Assembly: GCA_963573315.1 (NCBI GenBank)
Contig: OY752152.1
Coordinates: 1,771,244 to 1,835,243 of the forward strand
Length of the DNA stretch: 64,000 nucleotides
Direction of reading: 5' to 3'
DNA from: Entomortierella parvispora
Lineage: Eukaryota > Mortierellomycota > Mortierellomycetes > Mortierellales > Mortierellaceae
Shown here: one piece after another, positions 12,527-29,839 of the stretch
Layout: every line of letters starts with the position of its first letter
How positions within the stretch are numbered: the first letter of the stretch is position 1
The notes under the pieces: generated by a model
The model's database searches: none
The model's input: the letters and a program-made list of their open reading frames with translations, nothing else
What the model was told of the DNA's origin: nothing
Translations under genes and position numbers: made by a program

Positions 12527-15500
12527 CTAGTCGCTCTCGCAAGTTTCTGCAAGTTCCCTCAATCTGTCCTCTTTGAGGACGCGAAGGAGGAAGCACTTTG
12601 AATAGAGAGTCGGATCAACAGCAAACGCGTATCTGCGGGGTCGTCGTTGAAAGGCAATGAACCACTTGATCGTCTTGGCGATCAATTGAAACTTGTAAAA
12701 GTTGACCAGAAGATTGCCCGTCGAAAGCAGATCCGGCAGATCCTTGGGTTCTGGTGCCACCAGGGATACTCCCTCATTGGCTGGGCCTTGCTGCTCCGCC
12801 AATTGATTATTCTCGGTCCCATTGTCAATTTTATCGTTGGCATCCGATCCTTGACTGATCTGGGAAGGAGGAAGATACCAGGAGGGTGAAACTGCTATGT
12901 GGGTCAAGTCAAAGACAAAGAGTCCGAGGAATGGGATACAGCCCTGCTCATCAAAGGGAACCTGATGCTGCAGGTACTTGCTGTGGCCCGCTTCGTTCTC
13001 TCCAGGTCCATTGTCGGATCCTACAGCCGCCCCCGCCGGGGAGACACCGGCCCCAGTATCCAAAGGTGCTTGATTGCTGAATCGCTGAGCTCGTTCAACC
13101 TCGGGTTCGTTTTGGTTCACTTGGTTCATGGCCTTTCGAAGCACACTCCAGTTACTGCAGGGTGATATAAAATCCTGAAGATCTTGCAAAACATGCATCT
13201 CGTAGCCTCCAACACGAGACCAGGTTCGGCGGAGACCGCACAGCTGTGATGATCCCAAGCCCATGACCAATTGGATCAGAGAATTGAAGTTGCGATATTG
13301 GTAACATTTCTACAACAGTATTTCAGAGGAGTGTGAGCGATGGGATGTATAGGCTGGCGACAAAGGCAGTGCGATGATGCTCTCTTACCTGGGCGATTCT
13401 AATAAACTTCTCGATGACGCGAACTCTGTCTTCAATCGGCTGGGTGCTTACTACCTCTGAAGCAACCCACATACAAAGCTAAGAGCGTGTCCGGAGGCAA
13501 TTGATACCGCGCTGTTAGTCTTCTCGATACGCGCCCAAACTACCGATACACTGTAACAAACAACCTACTTTGTTGCTCCTTTCGTTGCTGGCAGCGATAC
13601 CACTCTGCTGTCGATCGATCTTGAACTGGTATCCGCTAATAGAAGACTGACTCTTACTTCTCTTCTTGCGCCCAGCCTTTGAGAGCTCCAGTTCCAATAG
13701 CTCTTCCCATTGAATTTGCTCCAGAAAGTGTTGCTCAAGAAGGCACAGCTGTTGCGCAATTGCTTGTGACCGATAAAACAGAATGAACGGTTTGTAAGGC
13801 GGAGCCACCACAGAGTAGTGCTCTTGATCGCCATGAGTTGATGGAGTAGCTGGCCATGCTGGTGACGGCGGGACAGAGTTTGGAAGGGAAGGAGCCGTTG
13901 GAGGATCCTGGTCTAGAAACTCGTGCACAGAAATCTTGTTGTCGGCGTTGTTGTCGTCAGATTCTCTGCTAACTCGACTGGAAGTGATAGCCTGGTCGAC
14001 GCTTTGAATTGATTCCAGACACGGCACGTGAAAGGGACAATCGGGGTTGGGATGATATCCCACAGAATTGTTGGAGTTTGAGCGTGAGTGGCGGCTGCTC
14101 AGGGTGGAAAACTGAGCTCGGGTGGGCGATCGGCTAGGCGGGGGCCCACATCCAGTAACGGAGCAGGAGCTGTTACTGCTGCCCAGAGTGAGAGAGGACT
14201 TCAACCGTTTGATGGATCTACTCGATGGTTGGCCGACGATCGAGGAGGAATCGGGGGTGAATACCCCTGACCCAGTGGCAGACGATCGCAAGATCGGATG
14301 ACTTTTTGTTGAGTTTAAAGCGTGGTGATCTGTAATTCCTGTGAATGAGGGAGTCCAGCAAACACACTGGCGAAACTCGCTCTTCAGTTGTAGATTTGTT
14401 GGGTGTACAAACTGCTGGAAAATGTCTTCACTCTTTTGTCGAAGTTTGTGAATGCTTTGTGTCATCTTGGTTGACCAAGTTGAACCCCTAATTGATTTGC
14501 TAGACGCTCCAGATAGTCGACGCTCTCGCTCCACAAACATACTGTTATCGCTTGTTTGTCTGGACACGATTTGCACCCGGACCTCTTTTCCCTTTGTCGA
14601 TCTCGAAATCTATTTGGTCATTGCAATTAGAGTGAATATTGTTCCATATTCATACCAGTTTGCCTTCTCAAGATCGATTCGGTTTGGGCAAACTTACTGT
14701 CTTGGGACAGTCATCTGCAGGGAGCGAAATTCCCAAGGGGCCTCCTGCAAGAGTAGCAGCTCTGAGTCTTGCTTTCGGCGGCAATGAAGATGGAATAGAG
14801 TCAGAGATATCACTTTTGGTTGTCTTCACGGCGGATGACGACTCTATCTCGCGCCAGGCCTTGGAAACATCTGATCTCTCCAATGCGGCCTCGCTGGACT
14901 GGCCATGAATCTTCTGAAAAGGATGGACGCCCTCATCAGATTTTGATCCTGCTGGGCTGGACGTGTCTCTTGCTGAAGAGCTTGACCGAGACTTTGCAGC
15001 CTGCTCTGCTGCAAAGCTCTCCTCGGCTAGAGCCTTGTAGTGTCGCCTCTGTTGTTTGAAAAATTCCATGAGATTTCGAATGATACGTGAATCTCTTGCA
15101 GAGGTTTGAACTTTGTGATTGAACCGCATTTCATTCAGAAACAACGCCATTTGGAATCGCAACGACTTTGAAGTTAAAAAGTCATCCTCAAAGTGATTAT
15201 TTATCCAGTGGCGAAATACGACAAAGGTCCTATATGACGGTGAAGAGTCAGGGGCGGAGAATTAGAAAGGTCGTTGAGCCGCAGGATATCATTTACGGCA
15301 GTCCCTTCCAGTTATGACGTACCGAACGCGGACGACACAACGTGATTCGGTATCAAGCTCCAAAGCCCAAAGGTACCGTTGAATTAGGTACTTGCAGAGC
15401 TGCACTGGTGACATGAAGAGCCGATACGTCAGAAAGAAATCCGCAATGAACCCAGAGTCTATACGTCAAGGCCATCAAGTCGGGCTGAGTGAGTCTGGTG

Positions 15501-17727
15501 TTGTATGAATAAAGAAGATAATTCTGTTCAAACAACAATTGTGAGCACCACATACTCATTCCATATTGGTGCGTTAGCTTCTCGATTAGCTTGACAATGG
15601 TCCCTGCTACAATTGGTTTCAGACCTGTATTTCCGGCGCTGACTCCGGAAGATAACTCTGATTGCTGTCCGTACATGATAGTGCTGCATCCTTCAGCCTC
15701 TTCCGTGATATCAAAAACGCGCACATCAATCTCCAAAAAGGGTGGCGGTAACGGAGGCGGCACAAGAGTTGTTGGTGTGGGCTCTGGACTCTGGATATTG
15801 TCCAAGGGGTCAAATTGCTTTTCAGGTTTTGTCTCAGAATCTGTTTCTATCCAGGATGATGTTGCAATGTCCTCGGTGTGAACTGGCATTGAATCTAGAG
15901 GATGAAGCGAGAATTGTTGAGACGCAGACATATATCCAGAATCCTTGCCGAAACTGCGAGAAAGGGAAAAGAAGTTGTCGCTGTTGTTGCCGTTGTGGTG
16001 GTCGAGGAATTCCCCCTCTAGTGGACTGGAGGGAACAGCTGGCAATGGGCCTGTAGGAGGCGGCAATAGCTCATTTGGAATACGCCCTGCACTCTTCCTG
16101 CGTGGCATGACGCGAGGAGTAAACTCCTTGTCTGTTGTAATAAAAGAATGAACGGTATTCCTGCGCTGATTGTCGGCCCATCCTCTCGGGAGCTTTTCTG
16201 GTCCCGGTGGAGCAACTTTGATCCGGCTGATTGGCCTGGCTGGTGAGAACGGCATTGGATGACGAGTGCGCGATGTCTTCATTTGTCTAGAAGGTTGTCC
16301 GCTGTAGACACGATTAGCTTCGACATCTGCATCTAAGGCTAGTTCATCGCCACTGAACAGCGTCGTTCCCTGTGATTGAATGCTGAGACCGCCCTGAGAT
16401 GAGATGGCAGAGTTTCGAGAGCTTGCCGAGTCGCCAAAGGGACTGGGTGGTGAGATTTCCGCGTGGCCGGAGCTCCTGTAAAAAGAATTTCCAGCAATTA
16501 TTAGAACTCCTTTTTTTTTCTTTCCTTGTTGCTAAATCTCATTTTTAAAAGTCGTGTTCGCCTACCCTGAGGTTTGCGAACTCGACCAGTTCACTGACGC
16601 TCGAAAGGGCGAGAATTCATCCGTGTCCGAGTCGTCGCCACTTTCATAACTTGGGACACGGCGGTCCTGGTCCACGTGCAAATCTAAGGAAGGGTTGCTT
16701 GTATTGCGATCCTTTGCTCTGGACCAGGCATCCTCTGCAGAAACTGTCACCCAGCCAAAAATGGTAGCCAGAGTGTGGAACTCCTTGGTATTGGGTGCCA
16801 CGCAGGAATTGTGCCTTCTCCGTCCTGCATATATGCTTTTTGAATGTGGTGTCGGTGTTGTGATAGTTCCGTCTGTTGCCGGGAGTACATCCAAGCCAAT
16901 CGTCCTCTGAGAAGGTGTCCGTGATCTTGATACATTGCTTTTGCTCTCCGCAAACCGATTTGACGAGTTTTGCCGAGGTGAACCAGCAGGAGTTTGATTG
17001 GGAGAAAGCGGGACACAGATCGAGTGGGATCGTATGCGGTCCATCCTAGAAGAGGCCGTGGGCGTGGTTAGAAGGTTGGCAAGATCCAGTCCTAATGCTT
17101 GCGCACAGGTTTTTTTTCTGCGTACCTTGTCCCGTGAAAGTCAATCATTGACAAGCTAAAATCGTTGCGACGACCATTTTCCTCGTCCGTGTCCATCTCT
17201 GTCTCTGAGTTGAAGTCTTCGCAAGGTTGGTAAACACTGGCCGGCGCAGGCCAGGGTCTCGAAGTATCTTGATCAAGGTGCTCTTGTAGTGTCTCCAAAA
17301 CATTATAGCTGAGACTTGGGTGCTGATCCAGTCTGTGCAATTGCTCCTGTGATACCAGGTGCTGACCCCACGAACTGCGTTTGCTGGGACGCTGAAGCGA
17401 AAGATCACTAGCATGGTTTTTGTCTCTCCCAGAGGGAACGTGAGTGTATCGCGGTTGCAAGTGAGGATGGCGCCACCTCGTGCCATGTTGTATTGTCGCG
17501 TCCTCCCTGTTCGGCTTGCGAGTGTGGCCCAGGGGGGTTTCGATGTTGCTGCTACTCTCGCTCTGAGCAAAGGTGAGACTGACTCGGGCGAACGCGTCCC
17601 AGCCCTGGTCGGCAATGTGCCCATCGTCCTGCCTCCGTTGCTGGTCGGTCGACATCCTTCGACGCGGCGGAGGACACGTGACATGCCCTATGGACATGCG
17701 CAAGGTCGTTGTCCTGTCAGAAGCCAT
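12527..17727 (-). CDS. Ras guanine-nucleotide exchange factor (RasGEF_N + CDC25 domain)
   Basis: Activates Ras-type GTPases by promoting GDP release. Eight minus-strand exons join in phase: 17727-17126, 17045-16566, 16475-15556, 15458-15323, 15229-14698, 14609-13569, 13478-13389 and 13309-12527, about 1527 aa. The first ~640 residues are Ser/Pro/Asp-rich and disordered, with no SH3 domain visible. The RasGEF_N module runs from about residue 645 (VAGTIVKLIEKLTHQYGM, then FIADFFLTYRLFMSP and YLIQRY) through FRHWINNHFEDDF. A second disordered linker of about 350 residues follows. The catalytic CDC25 domain (about 1160-1500) shows AIAQQLCLLEQHFLEQI, VIEKFIRIAQKCYQYRNFNSL, GLRRTWSRV, IPFLGLFVFDLTHI and NFYKFQLIAKTIKWF. 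The insert before IPFLG is longer than usual. Domain identity is sure; which Ras it serves is not. Confidence 0.9.
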
Positions 17728-19482
17728 GAATGCAGGCGAGGGAGCAGGTGGGTGTGATCAATGGGAATGAAGGTTAGATGCGGGGGATGATGAAGCAATT
17801 GTGTCCTGGGAGTCATGCGAGACTGCCTTGTGCAGGATAAAAAGGCAACTGTCGAGATTGAGAGGAAGAGTATGCGTTGCAGCGAGCAAGCGAGGCAAAA
17901 AAAATCAAAAAAAAAAAAAAAAAAAAAAAAAAGAGAGAGAGGGACAACCGGCGACTCAAGAGCACGGTCCAATAACGGGAGGAAAATGAAAAAGAAAGGG
18001 GGGAGGGACTAAGAAGGAGGTCGGGGAGGAGGAGGAGGAGGAGGAGAAGGAGAGCGACAGGACAAGAGGGACACCATGGGGAGGAACTCCCACATCAGCA
18101 CAGCCAGCAAAGCAGACCATCCAAGCCGCCTCCCATTCGTTCCTTCTTGTGCTTGACCACGGCCCCTGTTCCCGGCTGGAAGATGACGCTGATTACGAAC
18201 TGAGGACGAATGGTGATGTCGGGGAAGAGGAAGAGGCCTCGAGTCTCCAAAGCGCGCAATCCTGCCCAAATGCTGCACAATCCAAATCCCCCCCGTTTCA
18301 AAAGATTGCCGATTTTGTCTGAACACAAGTCTGCCTGACGGTTGGTGCTGCTGCACGGATCGATGCTGATGCGTTTGGAATCGGTGCAACGACTCCCTAA
18401 CTCTCTTTTTCTTTGTCCTCTCCCTCTCCTTTGGACCCTTTTCGCTCGCTTATTCGCCCGTTCGCTCGTTGGTTGGTTCGCCCTGTCTTCTCCCAGTTCA
18501 TGTCCTGACTTTGGGATGTCCAGGAAGCAGGCACAGTACAAAGGGGAATCTCCAGGGGAGGGAACGGTGGGAGATGAGGTTTTCGCCCTTGCATTCACTG
18601 GAGTTTTGATCCTCGTCTTCGGATCAAGGACAGACAGACAGGGTCCTGAACGCGTTGCTCCCAAACGACTAGCTCAGGACAGCGTGTCTTCCCGCGCCTT
18701 CAATTTCAACGATCGTGCTTTCTGCTGCATCCAAACAAAGAGGCCAACAAGATGCGCGGGCATGTCGGCGTGTGCTTGGGTTGAACAACTGAACACAGTC
18801 GGTGATTTCGTGCAGCTCCCGCCCTCTGGACACAATTGCTTGTGCTTTCCCGCTCTCTGACTTCTTGTCTGCCCTGCTCTGCTCCGCATGTACTCATGAG
18901 CAAGCATGGTCCCACATCCTGTGCGTGCCAACCAGTGCCGCCTGTTTAAAGTTCTTGCGGAACGGTTGTGTGCAGCTTTCTGTGTCCAGCAGAGATCCTC
19001 TCTGCCGCCATCGCAAGACGGCAGATGGTGCACCATTTCGTGAGCACGATTGAGATGTGGTTTTACAACTCGTGAGGAAGGCAAACACCGGTTGCTATGG
19101 TCTCGCGCCACTAAATTTATGACCTGCCTGTCGTCTTTTGATCCTAGGGTTGTCTAGCGTGCACTACGTGGAGCTGCGAGGTCCTTGCATTACATGCGAG
19201 GCTGTCGGTGGCTTGGGCTGCCGCAGATTACATTGGAGCAAGACGAGCAGTGATCACCAGGCATGCACACGAGGGCGGCGCCTTCTTGCTAGTTCACAGT
19301 CGCCACTCTAGCGCCAATACAACTAACTGTACTCAGTCCAGTTGACGTTCCCAAGCGACCAACATCCATTGTCCACTGCTTCAAGATCATATAAATACGG
19401 CGCCGTTCCCCCCCACAGCTGCTCACATCATCATCCTCCCCAACAACTCACCTACCCCTACTGCAACAATCTCTCCATCAGT
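17728..19482. other. Intergenic region upstream of RasGEF and GST, no gene seen
   Basis: A 1.75-kb stretch between the RasGEF start (minus) and the first GST (plus). It contains a 26-bp A run (17907-17932) and GA-rich DNA near 18010-18060. A minus-strand frame at 18664-18095 ends in a few protein-like residues (GGFGLCSIWAGLRALETRG), but I recognise no domain and found no convincing splice partners. Nothing else is supported. Confidence 0.4.
19390..19397 (+). promoter_or_regulatory. TATA box of first GST gene
   Basis: TATAAATA, 93 bases upstream of the GST start codon. The downstream stretch is C-rich and pyrimidine-rich, as in strongly expressed fungal genes. Confidence 0.6.
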
Positions 19483-20576
19483 ATGTCCACCGCCTCTCGT
19501 CGCTCCTTTGTCTCTGACCTCTCCACAGCGGAGCAGGCTGCTGTTCTCACGCACCCTGACGCAACCTTTTGTCTCCAGTACTGGGAGGCCGCCAGTGCTG
19601 GCTCTACGGCCCGAGATCTTCTCGCCTCTGGAAAGGCGTCCTGGAAGAACCAGTTTCCCAAGGTAAAGTCTCCATACTTGTGTCTGTGACTTTGGAACAT
19701 TGTCTTGTCAGAACTTGGTATCGTTACTAATTGGTGGTTGGCCTCCCCTGACGTTCCAGAGTGAAGAATGGAGTAATGGAGATGGTTCGTTCCCTACTCC
19801 CTTCCGAGTGTTTCCAGTGCTCAATGTCATCGCACCAAACGGAAAGGTACGAGCATGCTGCCAAGCTGAACCAATTGATAGTTTGCAAGAGACGCCTTCC
19901 TTCCAAAAGTTTAGTAACCCCCCTCTTTCTCAACTGTACTTTGTATATATCAGGAGGCATTTGTCCCAGAGACGATCGTGATTGACGTCTTCCTGGCAAA
20001 GAGACTCAACCTCTTGGGTGACAACGAATACGAAGAAATGACAATCAAAGGCTTTTACAGCAACATTCATTACTTGCGTGAACGCTCGTTCATTTCCATG
20101 ACCTGGACGTACGCAGACAAGAGAAAGGAGGCTCTCGAAAGGTGGTTGACCCGAGCTATCCCTCGCTTCATTGAGGACCACGAATTCCATTTGAAGGCCA
20201 ATGGCAGCAATGGCCACTATGTTGGAAACAGGGTAAGCAATTGCCCAATAACCAGGCGAATGTTGGAAACAAAGAATGCGGAAGCCATACTCACACTCTT
20301 TCCGGTCATGACATTACTCTCTAGTTGTCTCTGGCTGATATTCACCTGGCCAACGTCATTGACCACTTTTCCCATTTGCCTTCGGGGAAGGAGACGACAG
20401 CCATGTTCCAAAAGTCGGAACTCTGGAAGGTCAAGGAGGCTGTGGAAAAGAACCCCGAGATTGCCGCTTGGAGAGCGACAGAAGAATACAAGAGGACCGT
20501 TGAGGGCTCGATCCAAATCTACGCCTGCACAGCTGTTCCCAAGGATGAGGAGAGAGCTCTACCAAAAGAAAAGTGA
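19483..20576 (+). CDS. Glutathione S-transferase, copy 1 of a tandem pair
   Basis: Probably a cytosolic glutathione-conjugating enzyme or a relative. Exons are 19483-19662, 19760-19846, 19954-20232 and 20325-20576 (about 265 aa, all introns in phase 0). The thioredoxin-like N-terminal half shows FCLQYWEAASAGSTARDLLASG, then FRVFPVLNVIAPNGKEAFVPET, which holds the cis-Pro-like VFPVL and the glutathione-contact region. The helical C-terminal half has NGHYVGNR followed by LSLADIHLANVIDHF, the GST_C N-capping box (S/T-x-x-D). The usual catalytic Tyr or Ser near the N-terminus is not obvious. The next gene is a paralogue with the same intron plan. AATAAA is at 20610. Confidence 0.87.
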
Positions 20577-20940
20577 TTTTGCTAGCGCGCTATCTCTTTG
20601 TTTGCCTCCAATAAAAATGGCGTGGGATGACGATGAATTTTTTCCCACCGTTCTTGTTCAGACTCAGAAAATAAGTGGCAAGCCCAGTCAAACGAACAGA
20701 AACGACGTTGCACTCGAATCTTTATTTGACTTGGGTCTCATTTCCACAATTGGCGGTCGACCTTTGCCCGAACTCCCTTGACACGCGCGGACCCAGCAGT
20801 CTGCTTCGTGGCAGCTGAATGGATATAAAAGCAGAGGCGTTTCGAAAGTGTGGTGCCTCTCTTTTCTTCTCTATCATCCCAGCTTGCCTCTTCCAATCTT
20901 CACAGCTCCTTATAACCATCCCACACCCTATCACTTCACC
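20577..20940. other. Spacer between tandem GST genes
   Basis: Contains the AATAAA of the upstream GST (20610) and the promoter of the downstream GST with its TATA box (20824) and CT-rich leader. No other gene. Confidence 0.7.
20824..20831 (+). promoter_or_regulatory. TATA box of second GST gene
   Basis: TATAAAAG, 117 bases before the start codon of the second GST, followed by a CT-rich leader. Confidence 0.65.
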
Positions 20941-21992
20941 ATGAACCCTACTCCTATCAGCGATGCTTGCCACTTTGTCCGCGATGCTCCTTCGGCCGAG
21001 CTTGCTCAATCGTTTCACCATCCAGCATCCTTCAAGATCCTCTACTTTCCAATTCACGCCGCCGGTGCCTGCAGTCGCGAGCTGCTGGGTTACGGTAAGG
21101 ACAAGTTCGCGTCGGAGGTCATTTCGCCAGCAGTAAGTCATCGTGGGACTCTCTCTCCGTTTCTGCGTAGTGCAGGCTGGCAGCTCTAACCTGCTTCCGC
21201 AACAATCCGTTCTTTAGAACTGGGGGGAAGAAAAGACCAAGACACCTTTCCACTGCATGCCAGTTCTCTACATCAAGACCAAAGACGGCAAGGTAAGCTG
21301 AGGCAAGAGAAGAGAGATCCACTGCAGACAAACCGCATCCAGAATCACTCACATACTCTTTCATCGTTTACGTACGCAACTATCTAGGATTTTGTTCTCT
21401 CAGAGGCCTCAGTCATTGAACAATACTTGGCCAAACTGATGAACCTCTTGGGCGACAATGAGTACGAAGAACTTCTTATCAAGGTGTTCCACTCGTCCTC
21501 GTCCATGTTGCAGAGCGCCTTTGCCAGTAACGTGACCTGGTGCCCTCCTGAGGTACAGCCTAAGGCGCTGGCCTACTTCAAGGCCAACACCCTCCCTACG
21601 TGGATCCACACTCACACCAAGCACCTCCTTGACAATGGCGACAATGGTCACTATATCGGCAACAAGGTAAACATAATGAAAGCCAAGTGGTTGTCTGAGA
21701 GAATGAAAGTGCCCATCGATCTAACAATTGAGTTCACTGGCTTTTTTCTTAGTTGACCTTGGCCGACATCCGAACAGCCAACGCGATTGAGCATCTTTCT
21801 GTCCAACCCTGTGCTGACGAATTGATGGATATCATCAAGAAAGCACCTTCGCTGATGAAAGTCCGAGAGACGGTGGCGAAGGACCCCAAGATTGCGGCCT
21901 GGCGAGCATCCACGGAATATCAGACCTTGACAAGCAACTCCGAGGGCTTCTTTTTAGACCCCATGAAGTTCATGACTGCCCCAAAGATCTAA
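20941..21992 (+). CDS. Glutathione S-transferase, copy 2 of a tandem pair
   Basis: Exons are 20941-21132, 21218-21292, 21388-21666 and 21753-21992, about 261 aa, all introns phase 0. The protein parallels its upstream neighbour: FKILYFPIHAAGACSRELLGYG at the thioredoxin-fold start, HCMPVLYIKTKDGK, DFVLSEASVIEQYLAKLMNLLG, then NGHYIGNK and LTLADIRTANAIEHL in the helical domain. LLGDNEYEE is shared exactly with copy 1. Here SEASVIEQYLA is the standard GST loop contacting the glutathione gamma-glutamyl group (in copy 1 it reads PETIVIDVFLA), so copy 2 looks closer to a working enzyme. AATAAA is at 22056. Substrate unknown. Confidence 0.9.
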
Positions 21993-22770
21993 GATGATGA
22001 AGAGTGTCCCCAGACTCAATTTGAGAGAAACGAATTGATTGTCAACTTGTCCGTCAATAAAAAAAGCGGGAAAAGAAGCCCTTCACCCTTCTTTTTCAGT
22101 GGGATGACCGTAGTTTGGTTGTGGCCAGTGTCGCTTTTGAAAGCAGAGCGACGCGTGTTACTTCAGCGAAAGAGAAGGTGTGCTGGCCAAAGGGATGGGC
22201 AAGTCCAGATGAGGAAACAAGTGCGCGCAATCGACAGAAGAGAAGAGAACATAGGAACAGACACACACACACACACACACGCAAACAAACAACAGACGAT
22301 TGTCCAGCCCAGGCACGACACGCCCCGTCTCCGTGCGCGTGCACCCCCTTTATTTTTGGTGCATTGGGATTCGGTCCGTCGCATTCGGTCACCTTTCCAT
22401 TCCATCTCCTGTGCGAATGCACTCCTCTTCTCTTTCTCTCTCTACCATCAGCCCATTACGCAGTCCAAGCACATTCACATTCCATTCCTGCGATCCCATT
22501 GACAAAGAACACAAAACGTGCTAAGGCTCTCTCCCCGGTTACAGAAAAAAAAGACTTGCTTTTCTACGTGAGCTCTTTCTTTTGCCTAGCCGGCAACCGC
22601 CCCCGTCAACAACAAAGCTTACAGATAACGCAAGAAAAACTTGCAGACAGATCTTTGCCAGGAGAGGGAAACAACCACCACGGGGAACAATACAAAAGCA
22701 AAGAAGCAACCGTCATACGCAAAGTTTGGATCGATCTCTGCTGAGTCGTCATAGAGAAACGTCCAGGATC
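21993..22770. other. Intergenic region, GST2 to kinase
   Basis: Holds the 3' end of GST2 (AATAAA at 22056) and the promoter and leader of the ROCK-like kinase. An (AC)n stretch lies near 22260-22280. No gene is seen. Confidence 0.6.
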
Positions 22771-27885
<5,115 letters not shown>

Positions 27886-28042
27886 TCTTCCGCCTTTTTA
27901 TTATCTAAGTAATACCTTTTCCACTCTCTTGGGGCTGCAATAAAGCCACGATGGGAGACCTATTTTTGTCTTTTCTTGGGAGGCAGGTCAGGCGCTGTTT
28001 CGCTTATTAAACTTTCAAGTTCCATGCTTGGTATAACCTGAC

Positions 28043-28080
28043 ACCAATGTGTTCTGATGGGACCAATGTGTTCTGATGGG
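28043..28080. repeat. 19-bp perfect tandem duplication
   Basis: The unit ACCAATGTGTTCTGATGGG occurs twice back to back in the intergenic region downstream of the kinase gene. Confidence 0.95.
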
Positions 28081-28636
28081 GCATGGATCTTGCTTGCATT
28101 CAATGACGAGAATGCATGTGTGCGATTGCCAGCACCCAAAGCCAGCGTGTTCCCCCGGGGTTGGTCTGAACTTTCAAAGGGATAGACCATGATGAACCTT
28201 GTTTCCCTGGAATGGCACGAACATGACGCGCTCTTTATTCTTCTTTTCTCTCGAGCCCAAGAGTGGTGGCCGGGCGCTGTTACTTCAGACCCAACCCGCC
28301 CAACCCTCGTTATCGCTCCTAGCCTTCCTACTCGCTTGTCACAGCAGCGGAATCCCTCAATAAGAATCTGAACCCCTCCCGCGAGACTCGCACCCCGATC
28401 CGAGACACGAGTGCGGCGGGCTTTTTGACGCACAGGAAGATTGAGGTTTGAGCTGGGCAAAGCCCAAAAGAAGTGCCCGACGGGAAGGTTGGTCGGGGCA
28501 TCTTAGCGATAGCGATAACAAAGGAACAATCAGGCTCCCAAAGAAGGGCTAGAATCAACCTGGTCCGAGCAAGGAGGTGCAACAAAGACAGCACGCGCAC
28601 AGATGCTTGTGTCTTAAAACATTTTTTTCCCCGAGA

Positions 28637-28644
28637 TATAAAAG
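28637..28644 (+). promoter_or_regulatory. TATA box of lactate dehydrogenase gene
   Basis: TATAAAAG, about 155 bases before the LDH start codon, followed by a C/A-rich leader typical of highly expressed fungal genes. Confidence 0.65.
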
Positions 28645-28797
28645 AGACCATGGATCGATCGCTTCTCACGCTCTACTTCATTCCCACCACACCAAGAACA
28701 CCACCCCCAGCACATCACTACCTGCAACAACCCTTGCTCGCGCTTGTTCTCCCACATCTTCCTTCATAGCTCTCTTAACCCTCTAACACATATCGTC

Positions 28798-29839
28798 ATG
28801 GCATCCCCCAAAAAAGGTAAAGTTCAGCTGCCTTCAAAGAATCCCATGCTGCTCAATTGCCCATTTCCCGCTATTCAAAGTTGGTCGGCCGATTAACAAA
28901 TAATGTCGCGCACCCTGTCCCCCTCTTTCAGGTTCACAGATGGCCATTATCGGTGCAGGATCTGTCGGATCCGCCATCGCCTTCGCCTGTCTCATGCGCT
29001 CTGTCGTTTCTGAGCTCCTGATCAACGACTTCAACACAAAGATCTGTGAGGGTCAAGTCCTGGATCTCCAAGATGCTGCCTTTGTCTCAGCCACCAAGGT
29101 CAAGGTCGCTTCCTTGCGTCAGTGTGGTGAAGCCGATATTATCGTCATCACCGCAGGAGCTCGTCAAAGACCCGGCGAGACCCGCGACGCACTCGTTCAG
29201 AGAAACGAGGATATTCTCAAAAGCGTCTTGGACGGCATGCAGCCCATCAAGCCTACTGCCATCCTGGTCTTGGTCGCCAACCCCGTCAACGTCTTGACCT
29301 GCATGGCCCAGAAGATGTCCGGTCTGCCCTCCCACCAAGTCATTGGTACTGGCACCCTTTTGGATTCTGTGCGTTTGCGTGTAGCGTTGAAAGAGCGTCT
29401 TCATATTTCCGAGAGATCAATTCATGCCTACATTGTGGGCGATCATGGTGATACGCAGGTTGCTGTTTGGTCATCAGCCCATGTCGGTGGCAAGCCCTTG
29501 CTGACGTTTGAAGAGCTGAAGGGCATCGACCTGGACGAGGCTGCCAAGAAGGTGGCCAACAAAGCTTACGGTATTATCGACCTCAAGGGCGCCACCTCTT
29601 TCGGAATCGCAGCTGTTGTCTCAGAAATTGCCCTCAGCATCACATTGAACCGATTGACAATCAACCCTCTGTCCACGTATTCCGATCGATTCGATGCCTG
29701 CCTGTCGTTCCCTGTCACTCTGGGAGCAAACGGTGTGGAGAAGATTGTTTACCCAGATATGGACAAGAAGGAGCTGGCACTCGTTGAAGCCAGTGCCAAG
29801 ACGATACGGGAGGCATGCGCAAAATACACCTCTAAGTAA
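28798..29839 (+). CDS. L-lactate dehydrogenase (NAD-dependent)
   Basis: Reversibly reduces pyruvate to L-lactate with NADH in the cytosol. Two exons: 28798-28816 (19 nt, MASPKKG) and 28932-29839, about 308 aa, the usual length of the family. The nucleotide-binding fold starts with IIGAGSVGSAIAF, the NAD ribose acidic residue is in INDF, and the substrate-specificity loop is AGARQRPGETR, where the Gln after AR favours pyruvate (malate dehydrogenases carry Arg there). Next come VANPVNVLT, GTGTLLDSVRLR and the active-site histidine in GDHGDTQVAVWSSAHVGG. The C-terminal domain ends ACAKYTSK. AATAAA is at 29874. The TATA-driven promoter and CT/AC-rich leader suggest strong expression. L-LDH is patchy in fungi and known in Mucoromycota such as Rhizopus. 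Confidence 0.93.

Larger units (their letters stand above)
27886..28797. other. Intergenic region, kinase to lactate dehydrogenase
   Basis: Has AATAAA for the kinase at 27939, a 19-bp perfect tandem duplication at 28043-28080 and the LDH promoter with a TATA box at 28637. The CACC/CAT-rich leader precedes the LDH start. No gene is seen. Confidence 0.65.

Noticed and set aside
18009-18664. Minus-strand frame ending in GGFGLCSIWAGLRALETRG and following residues
   Set aside because: Looks slightly protein-like, but I found no family, no good start and no splice partners. Probably the promoter/leader of RasGEF.
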